Origin: Acidobacteriaceae bacterium
GTDB taxonomy: Bacteria; Acidobacteriota; Terriglobia; Terriglobales; Acidobacteriaceae
Reading direction: 5' to 3'
Assembly: GCA_027449545.1 (NCBI GenBank)
Contig: DAIDLI010000021.1
Span: forward strand, 1-36,854
Length of the DNA: 36,854 bases
Shown here: positions 18,001-24,980 of the stretch, piece after piece
Numbering within the stretch: the stretch's first letter is position 1
Layout: each line of letters begins with the position of its first letter
Made by a program: the position numbers and the translations under genes
Notes under the pieces: generated by a model
Databases searched by the model: none
What the model saw: only the letters and a program-made list of their open reading frames with translations
What the model was told of the DNA's origin: nothing

Positions 18001-18094
18001 CATTCGTTATCTGTTCCGCTCGCAGCCCTCCACGGCTACGGCCCCAACGGGACTGTTCCCCTGGACCGGCTTCCGTCCGTTTACGGTGCCGTAG
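12077..18094 (+). CDS. bcsC: Cellulose export protein BcsC (TPR plus outer-membrane barrel)
   Basis: About 2005 residues, against about 1160 in E. coli. A signal peptide (residues 1-25, ending I-S-A) is followed by many tetratricopeptide repeats from about residue 35 to 905. A second TPR module covers about 1060-1320, separated by a Pro/Gln-rich linker. A long low-complexity region (about 1320-1600) includes an Arg-rich patch near 1508. From about 1640 to the end lies the BcsC C-terminal beta-barrel region, ending in an aromatic-rich strand (G-F-F-I-R-Y-L-F). The TPR part should scaffold the periplasmic complex and the barrel should export the glucan. The two modules (14023-14805 and 15257-16020) are clearly duplicated. 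The start is ATG 12077, with GGAAG five bases upstream; ATG 12065 would add four residues. Confidence 0.93.
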   Translation: MRLNRGTWGSRLLVACCLLLAAQGISAQSRPAANSVAATREVLVRKARDLEARGRPDLSLQLWQQILLSDPQNTTALAGVARDYKLMGQAGKAAEALDRLRQVNPGDPEIARIEALSSSATQSRELSQAGALASQGKPEEAMRIYRQLFGSQPPPGPIALAYYQTLYATANGKQEAIAGLRQLVRENPGNSTYAVALGTLLTYEAPTRAEGIRILQAHAQDPDAQTALRQALLWNAANPATAEDLRRYLKAHPQDAQVAQQLKTAEAQLARMRSGIARTPAERAAFAALNSNHLDLAERRFDELLQKEPNNGRVLAGMGFLRMRQQNFGAAISYLSQAEADGYKARIVQNALENSRFWYTMGDATRALNSNQLALAETKYREALAMNPRSPDALNGLAGLLVKEQQYPQAAAVYEQLLHLQPKNNDGWRGLFLAYARAGQNDKALATMAHFPPSVRTAMAKDPDYLRTLAGIYQAQGRTADAEHVLNQALALPFPSNGSTLGVDTRLQYAGLLVAAKRYSQAAALYQQVLNQDPSNLSAWQGLISAHHNLAQDSLALSEVQRMPAAVYESAISDPDFLSLLGAIYQQANQLDVAQGFLERAERVQTAAGGRPSVDLQLQLASIYLLRNHPNRAYAIYRQVLGANPNNPAAWQGLINTLQATNRSAQALQELAQIPPAVRKQLDANIAFVQTEASLYAATGNIPQAEQYMNRVQAYYARLRQQPPADIDIQNAWLLYNTGNDRALYPNLMRIGGRRDLTLAQRQTVQNLWASWSVRRAAAAMDNGNYRRAIEILDAAKLAFPNNIAVRKAVAGGYAQIGRGKEAVALFKTIPMENATSGDLQGAIGAALAANDRTQAEIWLRQGLDRYPRDPAILSLAAQYEQARGDNERAAAYYRASLAAMPQATPAERLAHILVHPDQDTHTHKAVTAADLQQLLNPDNEPFPRTVKLPALPAYGPDPYDGSAPVILTQPAAQPVQRNTPVLNSPASDVSPGVAPQQNPAIQPIPNAALQAPLPSAMPVPVSSGGTGAGQMGDPLASPGSAGVPDIPIVTDPPHSLASDSWKGLIFSLMAGGRDAEALAELNKVPANVRTMLESDIQFVQGIASLYAAVGDTARARAYLNRAENFYLLHHGTMPAALEIQHAWLLYNLKDDVALYPVMQGLDARSDLTPTQRADVQNLWASWAVRRASAEINRGNLTRGVEILQAASQDYPDNMNVRRAVAGAYARIGRATDALALYKAIPMGDATPGDYGGAITAAITARDMAQAETWLREAMARYPKDPQVLGLAAQFEQARGNDERATEFWRAAIAAMPPGSEIKPLPSLIPGGAGSYQAPAPGDSKRLLDPRFNPLPGATTDTAPLPSYASPAPAAAVAQPSASTQPTPWISQPSGPPLPLPSQLSSAGPDLYSGGNVQGQPTVRAALPAGADNPGGNLRMQPEGQLPQGSTSVIHDLPNSPVAASAPRGEQYSMAQYTPSAQDAVTGAYSTPKQPGSQPAQPEQKPAPAQPEAGRRSRRRATRRRSVPPPQSTLGNAPMEQGAQSLQMPPQENPPAEAAPAPAAQDNNGFTDQQLEQQNLPPLTGPWVRTRRQAPPISPRDRAEAQLQAIEGGYSGWLGGTGLLNYRSGNLGFDHLNDLEAPFEASTPMGYHARLTVIARPVFLDSGQADGTAIMSVQESTISGTSLTTIPEPIGTLTTTDTTPPPQQNAAGLGGEVQLAFPHFAIAAGYTPWGFLVSTFTARLYWKPNNGPFTFNFSRDSQTDSQLSYAGLRDPAGTSLGTAGAIWGGVVANQGGVQFGRGDAQSGYYFGVGGQYLTGYHVQNNERFDGTGGAYWRAWADPEYGNLSIGVNFFAMHYAHNENAFTYGMGGYFSPQAYFLGNVPFTWVGHYGTRWHYTIMGAMGLQAFQQSATPLWPLAAQKALETSQNNPFLPAMTSVSANYDWNSQAAYQIGPHWFAGGYLSANNARNYNAATVGFFIRYLFRSQPSTATAPTGLFPWTGFRPFTVP
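14023..16020 (+). repeat. Duplicated TPR module inside bcsC
   Basis: Copy A (14023-14805) and copy B (15257-16020) encode closely similar proteins: each starts W-x-G-L-I, has V-R-x-x-L then F-V-Q, A-S-L-Y-A-A, A-W-L-L-Y-N, D-L-T-x-x-Q-R, V-Q-N-L-W-A-S-W, V-R-R-A, A-V-A-G, Y-A-x-I-G-R, and E-Q-A-R-G-x-x-E-R-A. Start-to-start distance is about 1234 bases. The similarity continues into the following linker (L-L-N-P-D versus L-L-D-P-R), so the duplicated unit included linker sequence. The copies have diverged at the protein level, so the event is not recent. Confidence 0.85.
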
Positions 18095-18142
18095 CCTCGA
18101 CGCATAGCCCTGCGTGCGGTGGAGCAGGAGCGGGCAGCATCC

Positions 18143-19216
18143 TTACTGGATCGTGATCTTCTCCACATTCCACATGCCGCAGGAGCCTCGGTAGATGACG
18201 TGATCCGAGGCGCAGTGCATCTCGTGGATCTGGCAATAGCTCTGCCCCTGGTTTAGGTCGGTTTGCGCCCAGCCCAGCAGCTTGCCATCCATATCCAGCT
18301 TGTAGATCTTGCCGGTTGCCCCATCGCCGCTCCACAGATACTTTTTCGCGCCCGGCGAGATGCAAACCGCCCAGGGCATGCCCACGTGAGAGATGGTCTT
18401 CTCGTACTTCAGATTCGTGTCGTAAACCTGGATGCGGTAGTTGTTGCGATCGGCGATGTAGAGCTTCCCGTCCGCGTACGCAATCGAGTGCGGCACCTTG
18501 AACTGATCGATACCCGGGCCGTAGGTGCCCACCCACTTGATCCAGTTGCCATACTTGTCCAGCTTCACCACCCGCGAGTTGGTGTAGCCGTCGGTGACGT
18601 AGATGTTGTCCTTGTCGTCCCAGGCAACATCGGTCTCGCGGTTGAACAAACTCTTCACGCCGACCGGGTGCAGATCCGTATCCTTATCGCCGCGTTCCAC
18701 GAACTGCTGAAGATAGGCGATGGCTTCGGGCTTTCGCCCCAGCACCATCTTCACGTTCCCCTGGGGATCGAACTTCACGATCATCCCCGATCCCTCGTCG
18801 ATCATCCACACATTGTCGTAGCGGTCCACCCGCACCGAGTGGGCAAACGAGGCCGCATAGTTGCCTGGTCCCCACACTTTGACGAACTTCAGATTCTGAT
18901 CGAACTCGAAGAGCACCGCGGCGGCGCCGCCCCGCGCGATGCCCACGCTCCCGGTGCGCGAGTAGACGAACAGATGGCCCTTCGAGTTCATGGAGACGCC
19001 CTCGGTTTCGCCAAGCGTATAGCCGGGAATGGTGAGGGGCAGAATCTCTTCCTTGATCTTGAGTTGCGGGGTATCTTTCTCGACCTGGAGCTGCGCTGCG
19101 CGGGCTGCGGCCCGTGCAGCATGTGGGTTTGTGGGTGCGGCCTGAGCGCACAACATAACCGCGCTCGAAGCCAGAGCCAGGCCTGCGGAGAAGACACGAA
19201 TGCGCAAACGCTTCAT
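18143..19216 (-). CDS. Secreted NHL-repeat beta-propeller protein
   Basis: About 357 residues, exported by a signal peptide (residues 1-26, ending in A-Q-A-A). The mature part has NHL-type repeats of the six-bladed propeller kind also seen in peptidyl-alpha-hydroxyglycine alpha-amidating lyases: G-E-T-E-G-V-S-M-N-S-K-G-H-L-F-V-Y, H-S-V-R-V-D-R-Y-D-N-V-W-M-I-D, E-T-D-V-A-W-D-D-K-D-N-I-Y-V-T-D-G-Y, and P-H-S-I-A-Y-A-D-G-K-L-Y-I-A-D-R-N-N-Y-R-I-Q-V-Y-D. No catalytic residues can be assigned with confidence, so binding or lyase activity stays open. The ATG at 19216 is preceded by AAAGGTGAT; a GTG at 19225 would add three residues. It converges with bcsC across 48 bases and is probably not part of that operon. 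Confidence 0.85.
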   Translation of the reverse strand: MKRLRIRVFSAGLALASSAVMLCAQAAPTNPHAARAAARAAQLQVEKDTPQLKIKEEILPLTIPGYTLGETEGVSMNSKGHLFVYSRTGSVGIARGGAAAVLFEFDQNLKFVKVWGPGNYAASFAHSVRVDRYDNVWMIDEGSGMIVKFDPQGNVKMVLGRKPEAIAYLQQFVERGDKDTDLHPVGVKSLFNRETDVAWDDKDNIYVTDGYTNSRVVKLDKYGNWIKWVGTYGPGIDQFKVPHSIAYADGKLYIADRNNYRIQVYDTNLKYEKTISHVGMPWAVCISPGAKKYLWSGDGATGKIYKLDMDGKLLGWAQTDLNQGQSYCQIHEMHCASDHVIYRGSCGMWNVEKITIQ

Positions 19217-19272
19217 AGATATCACCTTTTTCTAATGGAGTGAGGAGGGGAATCCGCGTGCGCAAAACATCA

Positions 19273-19325
19273 TACGCGAGCCCGCCCGGAATCTTCCATC
19301 GAAAGAATCCGGGCGGGCTCGCGTA
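19273..19325 (-). terminator. Long hairpin terminator after the BaxI_1 gene
   Basis: An 18-base-pair perfect stem (19273-19290 with 19308-19325) is extended by a mismatch and four more pairs around a 7-base loop. It sits 22 bases downstream of the BaxI_1 stop codon. On the minus strand it is followed by TGATGTTTTG, a modest T-run, so it can act as an intrinsic terminator separating this gene from the NHL gene. Confidence 0.75.
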
Positions 19326-19347
19326 GACAGACGCTGGAGAAGGGAAG

Positions 19348-20127
19348 TTACTGGCGGCTGTTCAGCTTGGAGAGCAGGCGCAGCATTTCAAGATACAGCC
19401 ACACCAGCGTGACCATGATGCCGAAGGCCGAGTACCACTCCATGTACTTGGGAGCGCCATAGGCCACGCCCTGTTCCACAAAGTTGAAGTCGAGCACCAG
19501 GTTCAGCGCGGCCACGGCCACCACGAACAGGCTGAACAGGATGCCCACCGGCCCGGCGCCGTTGATGCTGGTGAAGTTGATGTGGAAGAAGCCCAGGATC
19601 ATCTCGGCGAAGTAAAAGAGCATGATGCCGCCGGTCGCCGCAAAGACGCCCAGCGCAAAGGTGCGCGTTACCTTGATGAGCCCGGCCTTGTAGGCCAGCA
19701 GCAGCGCGAACAGCGTGCCGAACGTTAGGCCCACGGCCTCCATGGCCACGCCCGGGTAGCGCATGTTGAAGACCGCGGAGATGCCGCCCAGCACCAGCCC
19801 TTCCAGCAGGGCGTAGATGGGTGCGGTAACCGGCGCCCACTCCTTCTTGAAGATCGTGACGAAGGCGACCACCAGTCCGCCGATGCCGCCCAGCGTGAGC
19901 AGCCCCCCTACCGAGGCGGGATCGTGCGTCTGCATGAACTGGTTCCAGGTGTACACGGCGGTGCCCACGGCGCAGAGCAGCAGGATCGCGGTCTTGTTGA
20001 CCGTTCCGCTCAGCGTCATCCGCGCGGTGGCATCGATGGTGCTGCCCATCCCGCCGTAGTGAATCTGGCCGGCATCGCGGTAGGTGTTTTCACCCAGAGC
20101 AGGATTTGAAGTCTTCATCAGGGGCAT
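19348..20127 (-). CDS. Bax inhibitor-1/YccA-like membrane protein (BaxI_1)
   Basis: About 259 residues with seven predicted transmembrane helices after a short polar N-terminus. The T-S-N-P-A-L start and the first helix region (M-T-L-S-G-T-V-N-K-T-A-I-L-L-L) match the BaxI_1 branch of the Bax inhibitor-1 superfamily. Some superfamily members conduct calcium ions or protons across membranes, but the bacterial BaxI_1 role is not established. A conserved C-terminal E-W-Y-S-A-F-G-I-M-V-T-L-V-W-L-Y-L-E-M-L-R is seen. The ATG at 20127 has GGAGAT four bases upstream; a second ATG at 20118 lacks a ribosome-binding site. It lies downstream of the PfkB kinase on the same strand with a 117-base gap. Confidence 0.87.
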   Translation of the reverse strand: MPLMKTSNPALGENTYRDAGQIHYGGMGSTIDATARMTLSGTVNKTAILLLCAVGTAVYTWNQFMQTHDPASVGGLLTLGGIGGLVVAFVTIFKKEWAPVTAPIYALLEGLVLGGISAVFNMRYPGVAMEAVGLTFGTLFALLLAYKAGLIKVTRTFALGVFAATGGIMLFYFAEMILGFFHINFTSINGAGPVGILFSLFVVAVAALNLVLDFNFVEQGVAYGAPKYMEWYSAFGIMVTLVWLYLEMLRLLSKLNSRQ

Positions 20128-20244
20128 GGTATCTCCGTTGCTGGACCGGGGATCTCGTAAGCAGGGAAACCGGTCCGGGTAATTCCATTCTAAGAGACGC
20201 AGAAGGCGGCCAAAGGATTCATCGGCCGGCTGCAACTCGTGTGG

Positions 20245-21228
20245 CTACAGCACATCCGTCTCGAGCAGATCGTCGCTGCTTTCGTAGCGCGAGGCCGTCG
20301 CCATCACCTCTTCCACATCGGCGACGGTGCGAATGCCGCCGCGCGCGCCCTGCGCCGTGCAGTTCAGGGCTGCGGCCGCGCAGGCGAAGTCGAGTTGCCG
20401 CTCCAGAGGCCACTCCTTCAGCAACCCGTAGATGAAGCCGGAGCGAAACACATCGCCGGCACCCGTGGTGTCGGCGACGGGCACGCGGTAGGCTGCGCGG
20501 TGGATCAGGTTTTGCCCATCCCAGGCCAGCACCCCGTCTTCGCCCAGCGTCGCCGCTGCCAGGCGGGAACCAAAGCGGTCCATCATGCGGCGCAGCGCCA
20601 GTTCGACGCTTGTCTCCTGCATGAGCCGGCAGCTGAAATCCTTGTTCACGATCAGGTAGTCGATGTTTTCAATCAGCCGCTCGATCCCCGGGTAGGTGTC
20701 GTCGAGATCGGCCACCGTGGTGACACCGGCTTCGCGCGCCCACTGGACCGCCTGCGTGGCCGCCGCGGTGTCGTGGCCGTCCACATGCAGCACGCGCGCA
20801 TTCACCACCCACTCGCGTTGAATCTCTTCCGGCAGCAGCGTCATGCGCTCGTCGCGTCGGCAAAGGACCGTGCGCTCGCCGTCGTCCACCAGAATGATGG
20901 ATTGCGCGCTGGTACCGCCCGGCACGACGACGATCCGCGCTTCTACGCCGGTCTGTTCGAAGGCACGGCGATGCAGCCGGGCCGCATCGTCATCGCCCAG
21001 CTTGCCCACGTAGCGCGTGCGCAGGCCCCACTGCTGGCAGGCAATCACCGTGGTCGCCACCTGGCCGCCCGGCATCACGCTCCCTGCGCTGAACTCCACC
21101 TTCGATCCCCGCCGGGGATAGGAAGGTAATGGGATGAGGGTGTCGGTCGCGTTCAGCCCCACGCCTACCAGATCGACCTTGTGCGGCGTGGCCGCGGAAC
21201 CCGTGCCGTTTCTGCTCATGCTCTCCAT
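20245..21228 (-). CDS. PfkB-family carbohydrate kinase
   Basis: About 327 residues of the ribokinase/PfkB fold, which phosphorylates sugars or nucleosides with ATP. The anion-hole and catalytic-base motif D-T-T-G-A-G-D-V-F-R-S-G-F (PfkB signature 2) is intact. The N-terminal G-V-G-L-N-A-T-D-T-L and S-V-M-P-G-G-Q-V-A-T-T-V-I-A resemble the substrate-binding part, and V-G-K-L-G-D-D matches the usual G-x-D region. The substrate cannot be read from the sequence. The start is ATG 21228 or, nine bases inside, ATG 21219; the latter has GGAGAG only a few bases away, so I keep 21228 without certainty. It is divergent from lysA across 73 bases. Confidence 0.88.
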   Translation of the reverse strand: MESMSRNGTGSAATPHKVDLVGVGLNATDTLIPLPSYPRRGSKVEFSAGSVMPGGQVATTVIACQQWGLRTRYVGKLGDDDAARLHRRAFEQTGVEARIVVVPGGTSAQSIILVDDGERTVLCRRDERMTLLPEEIQREWVVNARVLHVDGHDTAAATQAVQWAREAGVTTVADLDDTYPGIERLIENIDYLIVNKDFSCRLMQETSVELALRRMMDRFGSRLAAATLGEDGVLAWDGQNLIHRAAYRVPVADTTGAGDVFRSGFIYGLLKEWPLERQLDFACAAAALNCTAQGARGGIRTVADVEEVMATASRYESSDDLLETDVL

Positions 21229-21301
21229 TTTACCGATTGCCCTGCTGGCCGGCCCCATGCTGTAGGCTCAAAGTAGCTTTTTACTCCATCCGGACTGAAT
21301 C

Positions 21302-22585
21302 GTGCCCAGGATCCCCATCTCCTCTCCTCGCCCGTTTGTCTACCCCACCAGCGGACTCCCGCTTCACTGCGGCGCGGTTTCGCTCGAAGCTCTGGCCCGC
21401 CGTCACGGCACGCCACTTTATGTATACTCGGCCGATCAGATCCTGGAACGCCTGCGCCTCTTCCAACAGGCGCTGGCCGGTCGCGATCACCTCGTCTGTT
21501 ACGCGGTGAAGGCAAACTCCGCCTTGGCGATCCTGAAGCTGCTCGCCGGCCAAGGGGCGGGCTTCGATATCGTCTCCGGCGGCGAACTGGAGCGGGTGCT
21601 GGCTGCCGCGCCGGAGGCAGCGGGCCGCGTGGTCTTTTCCGGAGTGGGAAAGACTGCCGCTGAGATCGACCGCGCACTCCAGGCCGGCATCCTCGAATTC
21701 AACGTGGAGAGCGAAGGCGAACTGGAACTGCTCGCCGCCCGGGCCCGCAAGCTCAAGCGCACGGCGCGTTTTGCGCTGCGCGTAAACCCCGATGTCTTCG
21801 CCGAGACGCACCCCTATATCTCCACCGGGCTGCGCGAGCACAAGTTCGGCGTCGATATTCGCCGCGCCCTCGCCATCTATAAATCTGTCGCAGGCAATCG
21901 CTGGCTGGAGCCGCATGGCGTGAGCGTTCACATCGGTTCGCAGATTCGCTCCGCCGACCCGTTTGGTGCGGCGTTGGAACGTGTCTACAAGCTGGTGCGG
22001 CAGCTTCGCCGCGAGGGCATCGCGCTCAAGTCCATCGATGCAGGCGGTGGCCTGGGCATCGACTACCACACCGGCGCCTTCAACCCCGCGGAGAAGGTGG
22101 CCGAGTGGGCCGCCGCCGTCACCGGCGCTCTGGAGGGCTTTGAGGGCCGACTGCTGCTCGAGCCGGGGCGCTTCCTCGTAGCCCAGGCCGGCGCGCTGCT
22201 GGCCCGCGTCCTCTACGTCAAGCGCAACGGCAACAAGACATTTGTGGTCACCGATGCGGCCATGAACGACCTCATCCGCCCCGCCCTCTACCAGGCGCAC
22301 CACGAGATTCTGCCGGTGCAGCCGCGGGCAGGGAAGCCGCGCACGGTCGATATCGTCGGGCCGGTCTGCGAATCGGGCGATTTCTTTGCGCACGATCGAA
22401 AGATGCTGCCGCTCGAGCCTGGCGATCTCATCGCAGTGCTCGATGCCGGTGCATATGGAATGGCGCAGAGTTCGAACTACAACACCCGCATGCGGCCCCC
22501 CGAAATCCTCGTTGAGGGAGCGCGCGCGCGCGTCATTCGCCGCCGCGAAACCATGGCCGACCTGCTGGGACCGGAGAGCATCTAA
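21302..22585 (+). CDS. lysA: Diaminopimelate decarboxylase
   Basis: A 427-residue PLP enzyme that converts meso-diaminopimelate to lysine, the last step of lysine biosynthesis. The PLP lysine lies in Y-A-V-K-A-N (K70). Other family motifs are G-A-G-F-D-I-V-S-G-G-E-L, H-I-G-S-Q-I, D-A-G-G-G-L-G-I-D-Y, E-P-G-R-F-L-V, G-P-V-C-E-S-G-D-F-F and D-A-G-A-Y-G-M-A-Q-S-S-N-Y-N. Length and order fit a full enzyme. The start is GTG 21302, with only a weak ribosome-binding site upstream; no in-frame ATG lies nearby. The GNAT-like gene follows after 23 bases and is probably cotranscribed. Confidence 0.96.
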   Translation: MPRIPISSPRPFVYPTSGLPLHCGAVSLEALARRHGTPLYVYSADQILERLRLFQQALAGRDHLVCYAVKANSALAILKLLAGQGAGFDIVSGGELERVLAAAPEAAGRVVFSGVGKTAAEIDRALQAGILEFNVESEGELELLAARARKLKRTARFALRVNPDVFAETHPYISTGLREHKFGVDIRRALAIYKSVAGNRWLEPHGVSVHIGSQIRSADPFGAALERVYKLVRQLRREGIALKSIDAGGGLGIDYHTGAFNPAEKVAEWAAAVTGALEGFEGRLLLEPGRFLVAQAGALLARVLYVKRNGNKTFVVTDAAMNDLIRPALYQAHHEILPVQPRAGKPRTVDIVGPVCESGDFFAHDRKMLPLEPGDLIAVLDAGAYGMAQSSNYNTRMRPPEILVEGARARVIRRRETMADLLGPESI

Positions 22586-22608
22586 GCCGGGGGGGAGGAG
22601 CCGCCGGC

Positions 22609-23226
22609 ATGCTTTCGGGTCTCGCCTCGATGTTTCGCATCGAGACGCTGGTTTATCAATTCATCGGATTGAGGAGGAAGCAGGCGCCGCCGCCCAGTGT
22701 CGGGCGTGGCGTATTCTTCCGCGCCAGTGAGAGCTCCATTCATTTCCTGTTCTCCGAAGACGCTGCGCGCCGCCGCCTCTTCCTCCGCTTCCTGCGCGAT
22801 GGCTTCTCCGGCGTTTTCCTGGTGCGCAACGGCCGCTGGGTGAGCTATGGCTGGTACAGCTCGCCGGGCGCGGGCCGTCCCCCCCACCTGTCGCCGTGGG
22901 CAGGCCAGATGGGTGCCTACTGGATCTTCCACTGCCGCACCCGCGAAGAGTATCGCAACCAGGGCAACTACAAGCGCCTGCTGGCGCAGATCGCGCAGTC
23001 GATCAACGCCCGCGACGACGCCGCATGGGTGCTGTGCGACACTCTCCCGGACAACTTCGCCTCGCGCAGTGCTGTGCTGCAAGCCGGGTTTAGGCCGGCT
23101 GGCGTGCTCACCTCCTATCGTCCCTTGCCGGGAGTCTTCCTGAAGAGCCTCTGGGATCGGCAGCGGGAACACTTCCCGACGCTTGAATACGCCGTGGAAG
23201 CGGCCCCGCGCCGAGCAGCCGGTTAG
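22609..23226 (+). CDS. GNAT-like acetyltransferase of unknown substrate
   Basis: A 205-residue protein with no signal peptide. The segment C-R-T-R-E-E-Y-R-N-Q-G-N-Y-K-R-L-L (about residues 108-124) resembles the acetyl-CoA loop of GNAT enzymes (R/Q-x-x-G-x-G/A) and is followed by a helix. The later S-A-V-L-Q-A-G-F-R-P-A-G-V-L also fits the end of a GNAT fold. The preceding G-V-F-L-V-R-N-G-R-W-V-S-Y-G-W-Y strand looks typical. The ATG has a strong GGAGGAG site about ten bases upstream. It follows lysA by 23 bases, but nothing shows a lysine-related role. The GNAT call is a motif-level reading. Confidence 0.62.
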   Translation: MLSGLASMFRIETLVYQFIGLRRKQAPPPSVGRGVFFRASESSIHFLFSEDAARRRLFLRFLRDGFSGVFLVRNGRWVSYGWYSSPGAGRPPHLSPWAGQMGAYWIFHCRTREEYRNQGNYKRLLAQIAQSINARDDAAWVLCDTLPDNFASRSAVLQAGFRPAGVLTSYRPLPGVFLKSLWDRQREHFPTLEYAVEAAPRRAAG

Positions 23227-23290
23227 GCCTGACTAGCCATTCCCGCCGGATTTCCCTTCCGTCCTGTTATCGTGGTCCCGGAGGTTCTTT

Positions 23291-24850
23291 GTGAAGAAGA
23301 TCGGGCTGCAGGTTCTCTGTGTGCTGGGCACGTGTGCGGTGGTTCTTGCGGTCTCCTCGGTGGCACGCGCCGATTCCCCAGTGGTGAAGACAAAGCAGGG
23401 TAGCGTGCGCGGCAAGCTCATCAACAACGGGCAAGTTGCGGCCTTTCTGGGAATCCCCTATGCTGCGCCGCCGGTCGGCGATCTTCGCTGGCGGCCGCCG
23501 CAAGCGCCTGCGCGCTGGCGCGGCACCCGCAACGGCACCCGCTTTGGCGCGCATTGCTATCAGACCCACCAGTTCGAGGACATGGTCTTTCAGGACAGCG
23601 GTCCCAGCGAAGACTGCCTCTTTCTGAACGTCTACGCGCCAGCCAACGCTACGGCGAAGAGCAAGCTTCCGGTCATGTTCTGGATTCATGGCGGCGGATA
23701 CCAGGGCGGATCCGCCTCCGAGCCGCGCCACGATGGAGATTTTCTGCCCACCAGGGGCGTCGTCCTGGTCACCATCAACTACCGGCTCGGTGTCTTCGGC
23801 TTCCTGGCCACTCCCGCGCTGGCCCGCGAAGGGAATGGCGCGGCAGGGAACTACGGCCTTATGGATCAGGTCGCGGCTCTCCAGTGGGTGAATAGCAACA
23901 TCGCGGCCTTCGGCGGCGATCCGCAGAACGTGACCATCTTCGGCGAAAGCGCCGGATCCTACTCCGTGTCGCTGCTGATGGCGTCGCAGTCTGCCCGTGG
24001 CCTGTTCGCCAAAGCCATCGGCGAAAGCGGAGGCGAGCTCGATATCGGCGGGCCGCAGCATCCCGGCTTTGGCCAGGTGGAGCAGCAGGATGAGGCCTGG
24101 GTCAAGTCGCTGGGCATGAACCTGACGCATCTGCGCGAGCTGCCGCCGGACATCATCGTTGCGGCCGCGCAGCGTAGCGATGCGCCGCGCTTCTGGCCAA
24201 CCGTGGACGGCAGCTTCCTCACCGAGCCGGTGGCCGTGACCTATGCGGCCGGACAGCAGGCCCATGTGCCGCTGCTCGCCGGCTGGAATCGCGATGAGAT
24301 GAGCGGACTTGCCAAGGGCATGACGGCGGCCAAATGGAAGCAGTATGCCCAACAGCACTTCGGCGACAAGGCGCAGGAGTTCCTCAAGTACTATCCAGCC
24401 GATAACGACGCGCAGGCGATTCGCTCCGCAATCGACTTCAACAGCGATTCCTTCATCGCCTTCAGCACCTGGCGCTGGGTCCAGGCACAGGTAAAGACCG
24501 GCCAGTCCCCGGTCTACCGCTACCACTTCATGCTGCCTGCGCCTCCGAGTAAGTTCCATCCCGGATCGTCCGCATTCCATTCCGACGACATCGAATACGT
24601 CTTCGGTACGCTGGACACCCGTCCCGGGGCCGTCTGGCGGCCAGAAGATCGGCAGCTCAGCAGCCAGATCATGACCTACTGGACGAACTTTGCCCGCAGC
24701 GGCAATCCCAATGGTGCAGGCGTGCCGCAATGGCCTCGTTTCGATCGGACCGATCAGGTGCTGAATCTCGGCAACCCCACCGTGGTCGTGCCCGATACCA
24801 CGAAGCCCCGGTACGAGTTCCTGATGCGGCTCTGGAATATCGAGCCGTAG
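23291..24850 (+). CDS. Secreted type-B carboxylesterase
   Basis: A 519-residue alpha/beta-hydrolase of the carboxylesterase/para-nitrobenzyl esterase family that cleaves ester bonds. A signal peptide spans about residues 1-27 (ending A-R-A). The nucleophile S220 lies in G-E-S-A-G-S. Further marks are the oxyanion-hole H-G-G-G-Y, S-E-D-C-L-F-L-N-V-Y, and a catalytic histidine likely in F-H-S-D-D-I-E-Y-V-F-G. The acidic member is probably a Glu/Asp near W-N-R-D-E. The start is GTG 23291, with GGAGG six bases upstream. The substrate is not predictable. It ends in front of a strong bidirectional hairpin. Confidence 0.92.
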   Translation: MKKIGLQVLCVLGTCAVVLAVSSVARADSPVVKTKQGSVRGKLINNGQVAAFLGIPYAAPPVGDLRWRPPQAPARWRGTRNGTRFGAHCYQTHQFEDMVFQDSGPSEDCLFLNVYAPANATAKSKLPVMFWIHGGGYQGGSASEPRHDGDFLPTRGVVLVTINYRLGVFGFLATPALAREGNGAAGNYGLMDQVAALQWVNSNIAAFGGDPQNVTIFGESAGSYSVSLLMASQSARGLFAKAIGESGGELDIGGPQHPGFGQVEQQDEAWVKSLGMNLTHLRELPPDIIVAAAQRSDAPRFWPTVDGSFLTEPVAVTYAAGQQAHVPLLAGWNRDEMSGLAKGMTAAKWKQYAQQHFGDKAQEFLKYYPADNDAQAIRSAIDFNSDSFIAFSTWRWVQAQVKTGQSPVYRYHFMLPAPPSKFHPGSSAFHSDDIEYVFGTLDTRPGAVWRPEDRQLSSQIMTYWTNFARSGNPNGAGVPQWPRFDRTDQVLNLGNPTVVVPDTTKPRYEFLMRLWNIEP

Positions 24851-24918
24851 CCCCTTGCATCGGGCTTTTCCTTAACGAGGAGCGTCGGTCTCCCGACCCC
24901 ACGCGCTGTTGCACAGAC

Positions 24919-24970
24919 AGAAAATGCCGTATTGCCATGATCCGCAGATCCTGGCAATACGGCATTTTCT
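24919..24970. terminator. Bidirectional hairpin terminator
   Basis: A perfect 19-base-pair stem (24919-24937 with 24952-24970) encloses a 14-base loop that can itself form a 4-base-pair GATC/GATC stem. The A-run on the left arm and T-run on the right arm give a U-tract in both directions. It lies between the convergent carboxylesterase and peptidoglycan-binding-like genes, as expected for a terminator serving both. Confidence 0.9.
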
Positions 24971-24980
24971 ATGCGTGAGC

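Noticed and set aside
18143..19216. NHL protein as a member of the cellulose operon
   Set aside because: It is on the opposite strand, converges with bcsC and has its own ribosome-binding site, so cotranscription is excluded.
23267..24730. 487-codon open frame on the minus strand
   Set aside because: Antisense to the carboxylesterase, with no domain-like features.
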